Counted from the first letter of the stretch, positions 16,488 to 26,647 are shown. The stretch is 55,986 nt of DNA from Chthoniobacterales bacterium (GCA_013821455.1 JACDGS010000026.1:1-55986), one strand, 5' to 3'. Notes: generated from the sequence alone by a model not told the origin. Numbers and translations: made by a program.

Positions 16488-17776
16488 TCCGCCTTCTTTA
16501 CAACCTGCTCTTTCCCCTCGCGCTGCTCGTCTTCCTCCCGGGTTATACCCTGAAAATGCTCCGGCGCGGAAATTATCGCGACCACTTTGGCCAACGGCTT
16601 GGGCTCTATGATCGCGCGACGCGACGCCGTCTCGCAGCGCATCCGCATACGTGGATGCACGCCGTCAGCGTGGGGGAAGTGATGCTCGCCCTCAAGCTGA
16701 TGCGGCGCATGAAAGAGGATGAACCCTCCCTCCGGGTGGCGCTCACGACGACGACCACCACCGGCTTTGCTCTCGCGCGCCGGGAAGCGCCGGAGTGGAT
16801 GGAAGTTCTTTACACGCCGCTCGATTTCTGGCCGGTGATGCGGCGGGCTTTCGCGGTGATTCGACCGGTGCGAATCATTCTCGTCGAGGCGGAGGTCTGG
16901 CCGAACCTGGCAGCTTTGGCGCGGAGGCGGAAAATCCCGTTCGCTCTCGTGAATGCGCGCCTTTCGCCACGTTCCGAGCGACGTTTTCGAAAGTTCAAGC
17001 GGGTCGTTAGGCCGTTCTTTCGCATGCTTGACCTGATCTGCGTGCAGGAGCCGGAAGATGTCGCGCGCTGGGAATCGTTAGGCGTGGACCCGGCTCGCAT
17101 TGAGCTGGTGGGAAGCATCAAGTTCGATCCCGAAGGCGTTGACCCTCGCCCGGAGCATCCGCGGGCGGTTCTGTCCGCTTTAGGAATCGACCCCGCGCGA
17201 CCCATTTTGCTCGGCGGGAGCACCCACCCGGGAGAAGAGGAAATCCTCGCCCGCGTCTTTCAGCAATTGCGCGAGAGTTGTCCTGATCTTTTCCTCATTA
17301 TCGCGCCCCGCCATGTGGAGAGAGCGAAGGAAATCGCGACGCGGCTGCGCGCCGCGGGTTTGCAGGTGGCCAGCCGAAGTGAGCCCGTCGAGACGCCCGC
17401 AGCGGATTGCCTTCTCCTCGATACGACCGGCGAATTGCGCAATTGGTACGCGGTCGCGACCATCGTCTTTATTGGCAAAAGTCTCACTGCGCATGGTGGA
17501 CAGAATCCGGTGGAAGCGATCGTAGCGGACCGTCCGGTGCTCTTCGGACCGCACATGGAAAACTTTGCTCGCCTCGCACAATCCCTCGTCCGCACCGGGG
17601 GCGCGTTTCAGCCTAACGACGAAGCCAGCCTCACGACGACCGCGCGAACTCTCCTGCACGACGCCGGCCTCCGCGCGCAACTCGTGCAGCAAGCTCGCGG
17701 GGTTCTCCAACCCCACCGCGGCGCGACTGGGCGGACGGCGGCGCTGCTCCGGACGTTGCGCGCGCACGCCGGGTGA
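16484..17776 (+). CDS. waaA: 3-deoxy-D-manno-octulosonic acid (Kdo) transferase
   Basis: 430 residues, GT30 family. N-terminal membrane-associated helix (MIRLLYNLLFPLALLVFLPG), glycosyltransferase N-domain (WMHAVSVGEVMLALKLMRRM, then ALTTTTTTGFALARR and VRIILVEAEVWPNL), and C-domain with LLGGSTHPGEEEILARVFQQ and GGQNPVEAIVADRPVLFGPH. It adds Kdo to lipid A precursor at the inner membrane, so the organism makes lipopolysaccharide. Third gene of the asmA-like/rsmD/waaA unit, followed by tRNA-Glu. Confidence 0.95.
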   Translation: MIRLLYNLLFPLALLVFLPGYTLKMLRRGNYRDHFGQRLGLYDRATRRRLAAHPHTWMHAVSVGEVMLALKLMRRMKEDEPSLRVALTTTTTTGFALARREAPEWMEVLYTPLDFWPVMRRAFAVIRPVRIILVEAEVWPNLAALARRRKIPFALVNARLSPRSERRFRKFKRVVRPFFRMLDLICVQEPEDVARWESLGVDPARIELVGSIKFDPEGVDPRPEHPRAVLSALGIDPARPILLGGSTHPGEEEILARVFQQLRESCPDLFLIIAPRHVERAKEIATRLRAAGLQVASRSEPVETPAADCLLLDTTGELRNWYAVATIVFIGKSLTAHGGQNPVEAIVADRPVLFGPHMENFARLAQSLVRTGGAFQPNDEASLTTTARTLLHDAGLRAQLVQQARGVLQPHRGATGRTAALLRTLRAHAG

Positions 17777-17824
17777 AATCCCTTGCCAGAGCGCAGCCGG
17801 CTCGGATATTGCCCGCCTTTCCTT

Positions 17825-17897
17825 GACCCTATCGTCCAGAGGCCTAGGACACCGCCCTTTCACGGCGGTAACACGGGTTCGAATCCCGTTAGGGTCG
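17825..17897 (+). tRNA. tRNA-Glu (anticodon UUC)
   Basis: 73 bases. Acceptor GACCCTA (17825-17831) pairs with TAGGGTC (17890-17896), discriminator G at 17897. The anticodon arm is CCGCC-CTTTCAC-GGCGG with anticodon TTC, and the T arm is CGGGTTCGAATCCCG. CCA is not encoded. The 3' 24 bases are repeated at 19944-19967. Confidence 0.95.
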
Positions 17898-18065
17898 TTT
17901 TCAATTTTCATAGGTGAATCCCGTGTAAGTAAAAGATCCACAAACTCTTTACTCCTTCTTCACGGAGGAGGCTCCACAAGGCTTAACCGTTTGAAGCTGA
18001 ATAGTACGGCGGCTCGCGGTCGGCTCCTTCACATGGTTAAATGCTTTCATGGTCGGGGTGGATGA

Positions 18066-19343
18066 TTACTCATTGTTGACGACCATTGGCGGTGCAGTCT
18101 GGCTCGCCGCAAACTGATCGCTTACCTTCTGAATCTGCGCAGCCTGCTCCTTCACCGCAGCCCTGAGGCTGTCGATTTCGCGCTGTTGCGCTGCGGCGTC
18201 GGCCCGCGATGCGTCCTGAGCGTGTTCGAGGGCTTCCACCTTGCCGTGCTCCTTCAAGAACTCATTGAGCAACATCGCGTTCACCGCTTCGTAACGAACG
18301 GTATAAGCCTTGCCTTGGTCGTCACGAGCCACTAGATCGGGATTTACTTTTTCCACTTGCTCCGCCACGAGGCCGAACTGCGGGATGCCCTTCGGGTCGA
18401 GCTCCTTCTTGTAGTGAAATGTCACTGGTTTAAGTGAAAGGATCGCTTCGCTCGCTTTGTCCATGGGTTGGATCGAATCCTTGTAACGGCCCGAGGAGGT
18501 GAGCGTCCCCAGCTGACCGTTGGCGTCGACCACCACCGTGACACCGCCTGCCACAGTGGCGCCGCTGATGCCGGCGATAAACGTCTCATGATGATAAGCG
18601 GCCGTGCCGATGCGGATAACCCCAGTTTCATCCCCCGCACCGCTGTCTAAGTAAATGTTGTGGTCGCCCATCCTGAGAATGCTTCCCGCATTGTAACCAA
18701 TGGCCACGTTGTTACTGCCCTTGCTCTTTTGGAGTGCACCAACACCGATGGCGATGTTGAATCCGCCCGTAATGCTCTTGTTAAGAGCTGAATTGCCGAT
18801 GGCGACGTTGGCGCCGCCGGTAGTGTTTGCCGCGAGGGCAGCAGCACCGGCGGCTGTATTCAACCCCCCGGTGGTATTCGAATACATCGCGTAACCGACG
18901 GCTGTATTCAGCCCCCCAGTCGTATTGGCGGAGAGCGCGGCATCACCGACGGCTGTATTCTGCAGCCCGGTGGTATTGAGTGCGAGCGCGCCAGTGCCGA
19001 TGGCGGTATTCTGAGAGCCGGTAGTATCGGCTGCGAGCGCGAGAGCGCCGATGGCCGTATTGAATGAGCTGGTCGCGATGTTGTAGAGCGCGTGATAACC
19101 GATGGCTGTGTTGTCTGCGCCGGTGGTGAGGCTGAAGAGGGCATCTTCACCCTCAGCGGTGTTTAAGGATGGATATCCTCCATCCGGTGGCGGACTCACG
19201 GCCTTCACCGCCGGCAAAATCGCCAGGCAGGCGATGGCCGGAGGGATGAGAAGAAAAGCACGCCTCCCGCAGTCGCGGGACGATCGGCGCAGTGAAGATT
19301 TTACGGATGAGACTGCCTTTGTTAACTGGATTGGATTATTCAT
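18066..19343 (-). CDS. NTAIG-repeat surface protein with C-terminal S74 chaperone-type domain
   Basis: 425 residues. A long N-terminal signal (about 1-48, FLLIPPAIACLAILPAVKA) is followed by about twelve repeats of 14 residues (NTAIGTGALALNTTG, NTAVGDAALSANTTG and so on, residues 70-235), resembling YadA-head or fibre-type beta-rolls. Then comes a peptidase S74/endosialidase-chaperone-type domain (SGRYKDSIQPM, LKPVTFHYKKE, QFGLVAEQVEKVNPDLVA, VRYEAVNAMLLNEFLKEHGK) and a final coiled coil (370-410). Likely a trimeric fibre or adhesin. In phages the S74 domain trims itself after trimerisation; I cannot verify that here. Confidence 0.85.
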   Translation of the reverse strand: MNNPIQLTKAVSSVKSSLRRSSRDCGRRAFLLIPPAIACLAILPAVKAVSPPPDGGYPSLNTAEGEDALFSLTTGADNTAIGYHALYNIATSSFNTAIGALALAADTTGSQNTAIGTGALALNTTGLQNTAVGDAALSANTTGGLNTAVGYAMYSNTTGGLNTAAGAAALAANTTGGANVAIGNSALNKSITGGFNIAIGVGALQKSKGSNNVAIGYNAGSILRMGDHNIYLDSGAGDETGVIRIGTAAYHHETFIAGISGATVAGGVTVVVDANGQLGTLTSSGRYKDSIQPMDKASEAILSLKPVTFHYKKELDPKGIPQFGLVAEQVEKVNPDLVARDDQGKAYTVRYEAVNAMLLNEFLKEHGKVEALEHAQDASRADAAAQQREIDSLRAAVKEQAAQIQKVSDQFAASQTAPPMVVNNE

Positions 19344-20112
19344 ATGGACGTTTCTTTCACTTGGTAGGTTTCAATTCCGACTACAGGTCTGAAAAGGGAA
19401 GAAGCTCCCAGGAAAAAGCGTCTGTGCCAGATCCAGATCTGTTCGACGGCAGCCATTCCGCTCCTTTTTGCCAAGCGGCGTCAAGGCAATTTGTCCACAG
19501 TCAACGACGCCCACAGCGGCTCCAAATCTAGTTGTCCAGCGCCATCAGCCGGAACTCCGGGCCGAACACGACACGATCCGCTCGCTCCTCACATTTTCGT
19601 TTCGCCTCGTTGCTACCAGAACCGGCCCGATACTAAAGGCGGCTAACGGCACGAAACAGCGGCTCGGCTCAGTTGGCAGGAAGCCTGTGATCTGGGCTTC
19701 CGCGGCGACCTTCGTGAATGGGCACGGCTCTTGGGGGCCGCACCGCGGCGAGGTTAAACCGTCGATTTCCGGCATTTTCGTTGCGCCTACGCGAAGCCAA
19801 AAAAACTTTCGGACAAATTCGGACACGAGGCCTGCGTAATTCTGCGCGAATCCCGCAGAGTGCTCGTTAGGCCATTTTCCCTCTAAGAAGCACTGCCGCG
19901 CAGGATTGTTCGGGATTCACGCAACTTCACGTATGGCCAAAAGCGGGTTCGAATCCCGTTAGAGTCGCTCTCCGTTCGGCGGGTCAGTCTTATTCTCGTT
20001 AGGCAAGGCAGAGCTTTGAAGGTGCCCCAGCCCTTAAGATCGCTCTTCTCCGCGGAGGAAAAGTGGCTGCCCTCTGGAAATCATTCGGCTTTCGCGATAC
20101 TACTCCTCTGGC
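19344..20112. other. 769-bp gene-poor region
   Basis: No convincing gene. Open frames here have no recognisable similarity or signal. It holds the second copy of the tRNA-Glu 3' end (19944-19967) and two GCCTAACGA motifs (19864 and 19996), the second in the extended form (GCCTAACGAGAATAAGAC on the minus strand). Promoters for the surface protein (leftwards) and hprK (rightwards) must lie at the two ends. Confidence 0.6.
19944..19967 (+). repeat. att-like copy of the tRNA-Glu 3' end
   Basis: CGGGTTCGAATCCCGTTAGA then GTCG; differs from the tRNA copy (17874-17897) at one base (A for G). The sequence upstream does not form a tRNA, so it is a fragment. Confidence 0.7.
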
Positions 20113-21108
20113 ATGAGTGCCGAACCCGCCGTCCAAACCATTTCCTCCGGGAGCGAGCAGCGCATGAACGTGCCGGTCGTCACGGTGGCCGGTTTCTTTA
20201 AACTCCACGCCAAGACGCTGCAGTTAAAACTGGAGAGCAGCGAAGTCGGCTTCGACCGGCGCATCCGCGAGCCGACGATCAACCGCCCGGGTCTTGCGCT
20301 CGCCGGCTTCTACACTTACTTCGCGGAGAAGCGCGTGCAGGTGCTCGGTGCGGCGGAACAATCCTATCTGAAGGATCTCTCGCCGCGCCAACGGCACGTT
20401 CGCTTTCAAGCCCTTTGCGCGCAAAAGATCCCCTGCCTCGTGGTCTCGCGCGGCTTCCATCTTTCTCCCGAGTTACTGGCAATCGCGGAGACTGCGGGCA
20501 TCGCGGTTTTTCGCACGCCCATGATCACGATGAAGTTTATCAACGCGGCGACGATCGCGCTCGAGCTCGATTTTTCCCCGGTCGTGACGGAGTTCGGCAG
20601 CATGGTCGATATCCTTGGGATTGGCGTTCTCATCCGGGGAAAAAGCGGCGTGGGAAAAAGTGAGTGCGTTCTCGGTTTGATTGAGCGCGGCTACAGTTTG
20701 GTGGCCGACGACGTGACCCGGATCAAGTCCCTCGAAGGTCGCGAGCTCATCGCGACCGCGCCGGAGCTGACTCGCTTCCACATGGAAGTCCGCGGCATCG
20801 GGATCATTAACGTGGTCTCGATTTTCGGCATCGGCGCGACCCGGATTGAGAAAAGACTCGACCTCGTCGTCACGCTCAAGGATTGGCAGGAGCTGGAGGA
20901 AGTGGACAGAATCGGACTCGACCGCGAGAATTACGAAATTCTGAAAATCCAAGTGCCGCACATCGCCATTCCGGTGCGACCGGGCCGCGATGTGGCGCGA
21001 TTGATTGAGGTTGCGGCGATGGATCAGAAATTAAAAGGGCTCGGACTGAACAGTGCGGTGCAATTTAATGAGCGGCTGCTTGGTCTGATGGAATTGAAAA
21101 CAAACTAA
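20113..21108 (+). CDS. hprK: HPr kinase/phosphorylase
   Basis: 331 residues from ATG 20113; an in-frame ATG at 20164 (MNVPVVTV) is an alternative and closer to the usual family start. Walker A is IRGKSGVGKSECV (176-183), followed by the capping segment LVADDVTRI and the HprK signature MEVRGIGIINVVSIFGIGA. It phosphorylates and dephosphorylates the regulatory serine of HPr. Its stop overlaps the ATG of ptsH by one base. Confidence 0.96.
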   Translation: MSAEPAVQTISSGSEQRMNVPVVTVAGFFKLHAKTLQLKLESSEVGFDRRIREPTINRPGLALAGFYTYFAEKRVQVLGAAEQSYLKDLSPRQRHVRFQALCAQKIPCLVVSRGFHLSPELLAIAETAGIAVFRTPMITMKFINAATIALELDFSPVVTEFGSMVDILGIGVLIRGKSGVGKSECVLGLIERGYSLVADDVTRIKSLEGRELIATAPELTRFHMEVRGIGIINVVSIFGIGATRIEKRLDLVVTLKDWQELEEVDRIGLDRENYEILKIQVPHIAIPVRPGRDVARLIEVAAMDQKLKGLGLNSAVQFNERLLGLMELKTN

Positions 21109-21416
21109 TGGGCTTGCTAAATCGACGTTCGGACGTGAGCGCCAGTGAGAAGGTGGAAAAGGAGATCACCATCCTGAACCGGCTCGGTGTGCACGCCCGC
21201 CCCTCGGCCATGTTCGTGCGGGTGGCGAGCCGGTTCCGCTGCGAGGTCTGGGTTTCGAAGGATGGCGAAGAGATCAATGGCAAAAGCATCATGGGTCTGA
21301 TGATGCTTGCGGCCGGGCAGGGTTCGAAGTTGCGCGTGCGCGCCGAAGGACCCGACGCCGCCGAGGCGGTCCGTGAGATCGAGGCTTTGATCGAATCGCG
21401 CTTCAACGAGGAATAG
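21108..21416 (+). CDS. ptsH: Phosphocarrier protein HPr
   Basis: 102 residues, slightly longer than the usual 85-90 because of a ~15-residue N-terminal extension. His29 in GVHARPSAMF is the EI-dependent phosphorylation site and Ser60 in NGKSIMGLMMLAAG the HprK site. Both are intact, so both phosphorylation modes are possible. Middle gene of hprK-ptsH-ptsI. No enzyme II gene is in the window. Confidence 0.95.
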   Translation: MGLLNRRSDVSASEKVEKEITILNRLGVHARPSAMFVRVASRFRCEVWVSKDGEEINGKSIMGLMMLAAGQGSKLRVRAEGPDAAEAVREIEALIESRFNEE

Positions 21417-21445
21417 TTGACGTTCCGGTTAATCTTCTCACCGGA

Positions 21446-23197
21446 ATGAGCGAGGAAAAACGTTTGCGCGGCGTCGCGGCTGCACCCGGCATTGCCATTG
21501 GCCTCTCCTACGTCTTCACGTTGGAATCCGACGACGTGATGCGTTACCCGATCACGCCGGGGCAGATCACAGATGAGATCGCGCGCTTCGAGTCGGCGCT
21601 GATTCAGACACGCATCCAGATTCTCGAGATGCAGCAACAGATCGCGGAAGCGATCGGCGCGAAGGACGCGGGAATTTTCGACGCGCATCTGCTCGTGGTC
21701 GAGGACCAATCGTTGATCGATGAAGTCCTGCGCAAACTGGAAGCGGATCATTGCAACGTCGAGTTTGTCTTCCAGGAAGTCGCGAATCGTTTCATCGCAT
21801 CGCTCAGCAAAATCGACGACCCGTATTTACGGGAGCGCGCGCTCGATATTCAGGACGTCACCCGGCGCGTCATCCGTAACTTGCAGGGCAAAGAGGCGCG
21901 ACCGTTCCTCTCCGTGGAGGAGCCGCACATCCTCATCGCGCACAATCTCACGCCGTCCGACACCGCGACGATGAACCGGGAACAGGTGCGCGGTTTCGCC
22001 CTCGACCTCGGCAGCCGCACCTCGCACACCGCGATCATGGCGCGTTCGTTAGGCATTCCGTCGGTCGTCGGCTTGCACAATGTGACCGAGTTGCTGACTT
22101 CCGGCTCGAATGTTTTGATCGATGGCTACAACGGCCTGCTCATCGTCGATCCGAGCGAGGAAACGCTGCGCGCCTATCGCGAGATCGAGCGCCGGCAGGG
22201 CGCGCTCACCGAGCAACTCGTTAGGCTGCGCGAGACCAAGTCCACCACTCGCGATGGAAAACACATCGTCCTCTCCGCCAACATCGAATTGCCCGAGGAG
22301 GTGGAATCAGTCCTCGGCCAGGGCGCGGAGGGCGTTGGACTTTATCGCACGGAATTTCTTTACCTGAATCAGAGCACGCTCCCAACCGAAGAGGAGCAGT
22401 TCGAGATTTATCGCAGCGTCGCGCAACGTCTCGCACCGCATCCGCTCATCATCCGCACGCTCGATCTCGGCGGTGATAAAATTTCCGACAACATTGAAAA
22501 TGGCGACGAGATGAATCCGTTTCTCGGCTGGCGCGCCATCCGTTTCTGTCTGGAGAATCTCGATATTTTCAAAGCGCAACTGCGCGCGATCCTGCGCGCG
22601 AGCGTAGCCGGCAATGTAAAAATGATGTTCCCCATGATCTCCGGCCTCGACGAGGTACGCAGCGGTCTCGCGGTCGTCGCCGAATGCAAGGAAGAGCTGC
22701 GTCGCGAAGGACGCGTGTTCGCAGACGATCTGGAGATTGGGGCGATGATTGAAATCCCGACCGCGGCCATCGTGGCCGATTTGCTCGCGCGCGAAGTCGA
22801 TTTTTTCAGCATCGGGACGAACGACCTCATCCAGTACGCGGTCGCGATCGATCGGACGAACGAACGCGTCGCGCATCTCTACGAGCCGACGCATCCTGGA
22901 GTCGTTAGGCTGTTAAAGATGGTCGCCGATGCCGCGCACGCGCATGACATCTGGGTCGGCGTTTGCGGCGAGATGGCAGGGGAAGTTTTGTTCACGCCGC
23001 TTCTTCTCGGGCTCGGGATGGACGAACTAAGCGCCGGCGCGTCGCTTGTCCCGCGGGTAAAGAGCGCGGTCCAGAGCCTAACGATGACGGAGTGCGAGCG
23101 ATTGCTTGAAGAAGTTCTCCAGCTCGACACGCCGTCTGCGGTGCTCGCCCGCTGCACTGAGCTTGCGCAAAAAAATTATCCCGAGCTGCTCAACTGA
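21446..23197 (+). CDS. ptsI: PTS enzyme I (phosphoenolpyruvate-protein phosphotransferase)
   Basis: 583 residues, full length. Phosphorylation site His194 in LGSRTSHTAIMARSLGIPSV. PEP-binding TIM-barrel motifs follow: GVGLYRTEFLYL, MMFPMISGLDE, GAMIEIPTAAI, FFSIGTNDLIQYAVAIDR and VGVCGEMAGE with its cysteine. It transfers phosphate from PEP to HPr. With hprK and ptsH it forms a three-gene unit that lacks sugar permeases here, suggesting a regulatory relay rather than sugar uptake. Confidence 0.97.
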   Translation: MSEEKRLRGVAAAPGIAIGLSYVFTLESDDVMRYPITPGQITDEIARFESALIQTRIQILEMQQQIAEAIGAKDAGIFDAHLLVVEDQSLIDEVLRKLEADHCNVEFVFQEVANRFIASLSKIDDPYLRERALDIQDVTRRVIRNLQGKEARPFLSVEEPHILIAHNLTPSDTATMNREQVRGFALDLGSRTSHTAIMARSLGIPSVVGLHNVTELLTSGSNVLIDGYNGLLIVDPSEETLRAYREIERRQGALTEQLVRLRETKSTTRDGKHIVLSANIELPEEVESVLGQGAEGVGLYRTEFLYLNQSTLPTEEEQFEIYRSVAQRLAPHPLIIRTLDLGGDKISDNIENGDEMNPFLGWRAIRFCLENLDIFKAQLRAILRASVAGNVKMMFPMISGLDEVRSGLAVVAECKEELRREGRVFADDLEIGAMIEIPTAAIVADLLAREVDFFSIGTNDLIQYAVAIDRTNERVAHLYEPTHPGVVRLLKMVADAAHAHDIWVGVCGEMAGEVLFTPLLLGLGMDELSAGASLVPRVKSAVQSLTMTECERLLEEVLQLDTPSAVLARCTELAQKNYPELLN

Positions 23198-23218
23198 GCT
23201 TTCCAAGCAGGAAGCCAC

Positions 23219-23374
23219 TGTCATCCCGACCGGAGTGAAGCGAAGCGCAACGTAGTCGAAGGATCCCGCGACCTAACGAGAAGCGCGACCTTTCCTTTTA
23301 TTCGTTAGGCAACGAAGCTTCCCGGCAGCTCCACGGGATCCCTCGACTGCGCCTTCGGCTCCGCTCGGGATGAC
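23219..23374. repeat. REP-like inverted repeat, GGATCC subtype
   Basis: Left arm GTCATCCCGACCGGAGTGAA through GTCGAAGGATCCCG; right arm CACGGGATCCCTCGACTGCG through CTCGGGATGAC. Its centre holds a facing pair of CCTAACGA motifs (23272 and 23303). Lies between the convergent ptsI and uppS genes. Confidence 0.85.
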
Positions 23375-23394
23375 AAGTGTTTTCCGTTACAACG

Positions 23395-24135
23395 CTATAA
23401 CACCCCGTAACGCCGCTGCCGTTGCCCGAAATCCCTGACCGCTTCGCATAAATCTTCCTTCCCAAAATCCGGCCAGAGTTTCGGCGTCACGTACATCTCG
23501 GTGTAGGACAACTGCCAGAGCAGGAAATTAGAAATGCGCATCTCGCCCGAGGTGCGGATGAGCAAATCGGGATCCGGATAGTAGCGGGTGTAAAGATGTT
23601 TGCTGAACATCTCGACGTCGATCATAGCGCGATCGATGTGCCCGGAATCGATCTCGCGCAACAGGCTCTTGATGCCGTCGATGATCTCGAGCCGGCCGCC
23701 GTAGCTCAGTGCGAGAATGAGCGTGAGCCCATTATTTCCCGCGGTCTGCTCGATCGATTTGTGCAGTTGTTTCTGGCACGCCGACGGCAAATCCGTTAGG
23801 CGCCCAATGGCTTGGAGGCGGACGTTTTTCTCCAGCAACTCCGGCGTTTTCTCTTTCAAAAAGCGCTCCAGCAAACGCATCAGCGCCATCACCTCGGCCT
23901 TGGGCCGTTGCCAGTTTTCCGCCGAGAAAGCATAGAGCGTGAGATATTCGATGCGCAGATCGCCGCAGGCTTCGACGCAGGCGCGTACCGCCTGTGCACC
24001 CTGCTCGTGGCCTTTGATGCGCGGCAGCCCGCGCTCGCGCGCCCAGCGTCCGTTGCCATCCATGATGATCGCGATGTGACGCGGAATTGCTTTCGGGTTT
24101 GCGGCCATTTTTTGCTCTGAAGCGCGCGGCGGCAT
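23395..24135 (-). CDS. uppS: Isoprenyl transferase (undecaprenyl diphosphate synthase type)
   Basis: 246 residues from ATG 24135; an in-frame ATG at 24108 (MAANPKAIPRH) is equally plausible. cis-prenyltransferase motifs are complete: IAIIMDGNGRWARERGLPR with catalytic Asp26, LTLYAFSAENWQRP, LALSYGGRLEI and DPDLLIRTSGEMRISNFLLW plus YTEMYVTPKLWPDF. It makes the C55 lipid carrier for peptidoglycan and LPS. UppP, which recycles the carrier, is encoded 3 kb away. Confidence 0.95.
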   Translation of the reverse strand: MPPRASEQKMAANPKAIPRHIAIIMDGNGRWARERGLPRIKGHEQGAQAVRACVEACGDLRIEYLTLYAFSAENWQRPKAEVMALMRLLERFLKEKTPELLEKNVRLQAIGRLTDLPSACQKQLHKSIEQTAGNNGLTLILALSYGGRLEIIDGIKSLLREIDSGHIDRAMIDVEMFSKHLYTRYYPDPDLLIRTSGEMRISNFLLWQLSYTEMYVTPKLWPDFGKEDLCEAVRDFGQRQRRYGVL

Positions 24136-24156
24136 TTGCTAACTCACGAGAGAGTG

Positions 24157-24240
24157 GTCCACAGATTTCGCAGATTTACACAGATTTCTGAGCGGAATAG
24201 CCAAACTTAAAATCTGTGTAAATCGGTGGAATCTGTGGAC
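24157..24240. repeat. ACAGATTTCGCAGATT palindromic repeat, copy 1
   Basis: GTCCACAGATTTCGCAGATT at the left and ATCTGTGTAAATCGGTGG then AATCTGTGGAC at the right form a long imperfect inverted repeat between uppS and purA. The second copy is at 34387-34481. Confidence 0.8.
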
Positions 24241-24264
24241 AAAACTTCCCCTCCCGGAAACACG

Positions 24265-25710
<1,446 letters not shown>

Positions 25711-25712
25711 TC

Positions 25713-25859
25713 ATGCGTACTATCCTGATTGTCATCCTGATCCTGCTTCTGATCGGCGCTTTTCCGGCCTGGCCTTACAGCTCGGGCTGGGGTTACTACC
25801 CTTCTGGAGGAATCGGTCTTGTCCTGCTGATCCTAATCATCCTCGCACTCGTCGGCTGA
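25713..25859 (+). CDS. DUF3309 small membrane protein
   Basis: 48 residues. Two hydrophobic helices (TILIVILILLLIGAFP and IGLVLLILIILALVG) flank the signature WPYSSGWGYYPSGG. This pattern matches DUF3309, a widespread tiny membrane protein of unknown function. Diverges from purA. The frame ends at TGA 25857-25859. Confidence 0.85.
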   Translation: MRTILIVILILLLIGAFPAWPYSSGWGYYPSGGIGLVLLILIILALVG

Positions 25860-25906
25860 TGCAGTTCCAGGCAGTGCGAGAGTTCGTTAGGGGGATCCGT
25901 TAGGCA

Positions 25907-26647
25907 TTAAGGCAGCAGCGTGGTGGAGCGGTCCAGCCCGGGCAAGAGCGGGTTAGCTGCCACGGCTGGCCTTGTCGTTAGGCTATTCTCGGCCGCAGGG
26001 AATTGCAGCGCGCGGGCACAGGCAAACAAGCCATTACACGCGGCCGGCGACGATCCGAGGTGGCGATGGCTGGCGATGAATTTGGTGGGGTCGTAATAAC
26101 AACTGAAGTCGCACGGGAAAGCGGCGCGGTGGATGCCGATGTCGAGATTTTTGCGGATCTCGAAATGCAAATGTGCGGAGTGGATCCCGTGCGCTGTCCC
26201 GACGGTGCCGATTTGTTGTCCACGCGCCACCTTCTCTCCGCCGCTCACCAGGACTGTGTCGAGGTGCGCGAAGAGTGCGTCCACGGTTTGCACCCCGCCG
26301 CCCTCGCGGAATTGATGGCGCACGATGACGATATTCCCCCAGCCCGAACGCGCATCCCGCGCCAAACCACCACGCCGTCGGCAATACTGCTGACCGAATC
26401 GCCGAAATCGCTCTCGCCGCCGCCGCTCCCGTCCCAGTCTTCGCCGGGATGATTGCCTAACGAAAAGCCACGCGCTTTGTAATAACCATCCGCGTTCGGT
26501 TTACCCGACGGGAAAATCAAAGGCGTCGGCCAGCAGCGGGATCGGCACGGCGTGAGCAATCGCCTGACGACCGGCTGCGACTTGAGCGTGAACGCGGCCG
26601 GCAAGAATGGCCAGGAGGAACCAGGGGAGGGCTGGGCGGAGGGACAT
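25907..26647 (-). pseudogene. Secreted M23-type peptidase with two compensating frameshifts
   Basis: ATG 26647 opens a signal peptide (LRPALPWFLLAILAGRVHA) and runs to a TAA near 26504. The sense continues in a second frame (GKPNADGYYKARGFSLGNHP, then GEDWDGSGGGESDFGDSV and SIADGVVVW) and after about 26363 returns to the first frame (RDARSGWGNIVIVRHQ, then AHLDTVLVSGGEKVARGQQI, then GTAHGIHSAHLHFEIR). G(N)HPGEDW and HSAHLHFE supply the M23 metal-binding histidines and aspartate. Two single-base indels in short runs (CCC near 26505, AAA near 26363) break it. Decay or sequence error; otherwise a murein hydrolase. Confidence 0.75.

Larger units (their letters stand above)
17874..19967. mobile_element. 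Putative small island bounded by a tRNA-Glu 3'-end repeat
   Basis: The last 24 bases of tRNA-Glu (CGGGTTCGAATCCCGTTAGG then GTCG, 17874-17897) recur in direct orientation at 19944-19967 with one mismatch (23 of 24). The roughly 2-kb interval contains one complete gene, the NTAIG-repeat surface protein, and no visible integrase. It also contains none of the CCTAACG motifs common elsewhere. This is the signature of integration at a tRNA gene, with the element now reduced. Inference from structure. Confidence 0.5.

Noticed and set aside
17825-17897. CGTTAGG inside tRNA-Glu as a genuine member of the motif family
   Set aside because: It is counted in the 97 but is fixed by tRNA structure (T arm and acceptor stem) and lacks the 9-base form, so it is probably coincidental.
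18850-19140. Regular repeats in the surface-protein gene as a CRISPR array
   Set aside because: The repeats are coding (14-residue NTAIG units), in frame and without spacers.
19545-19826. Minus-strand open frame of 93 codons upstream of hprK
   Set aside because: No start context, no recognisable motif, and biased composition; treated as non-coding.
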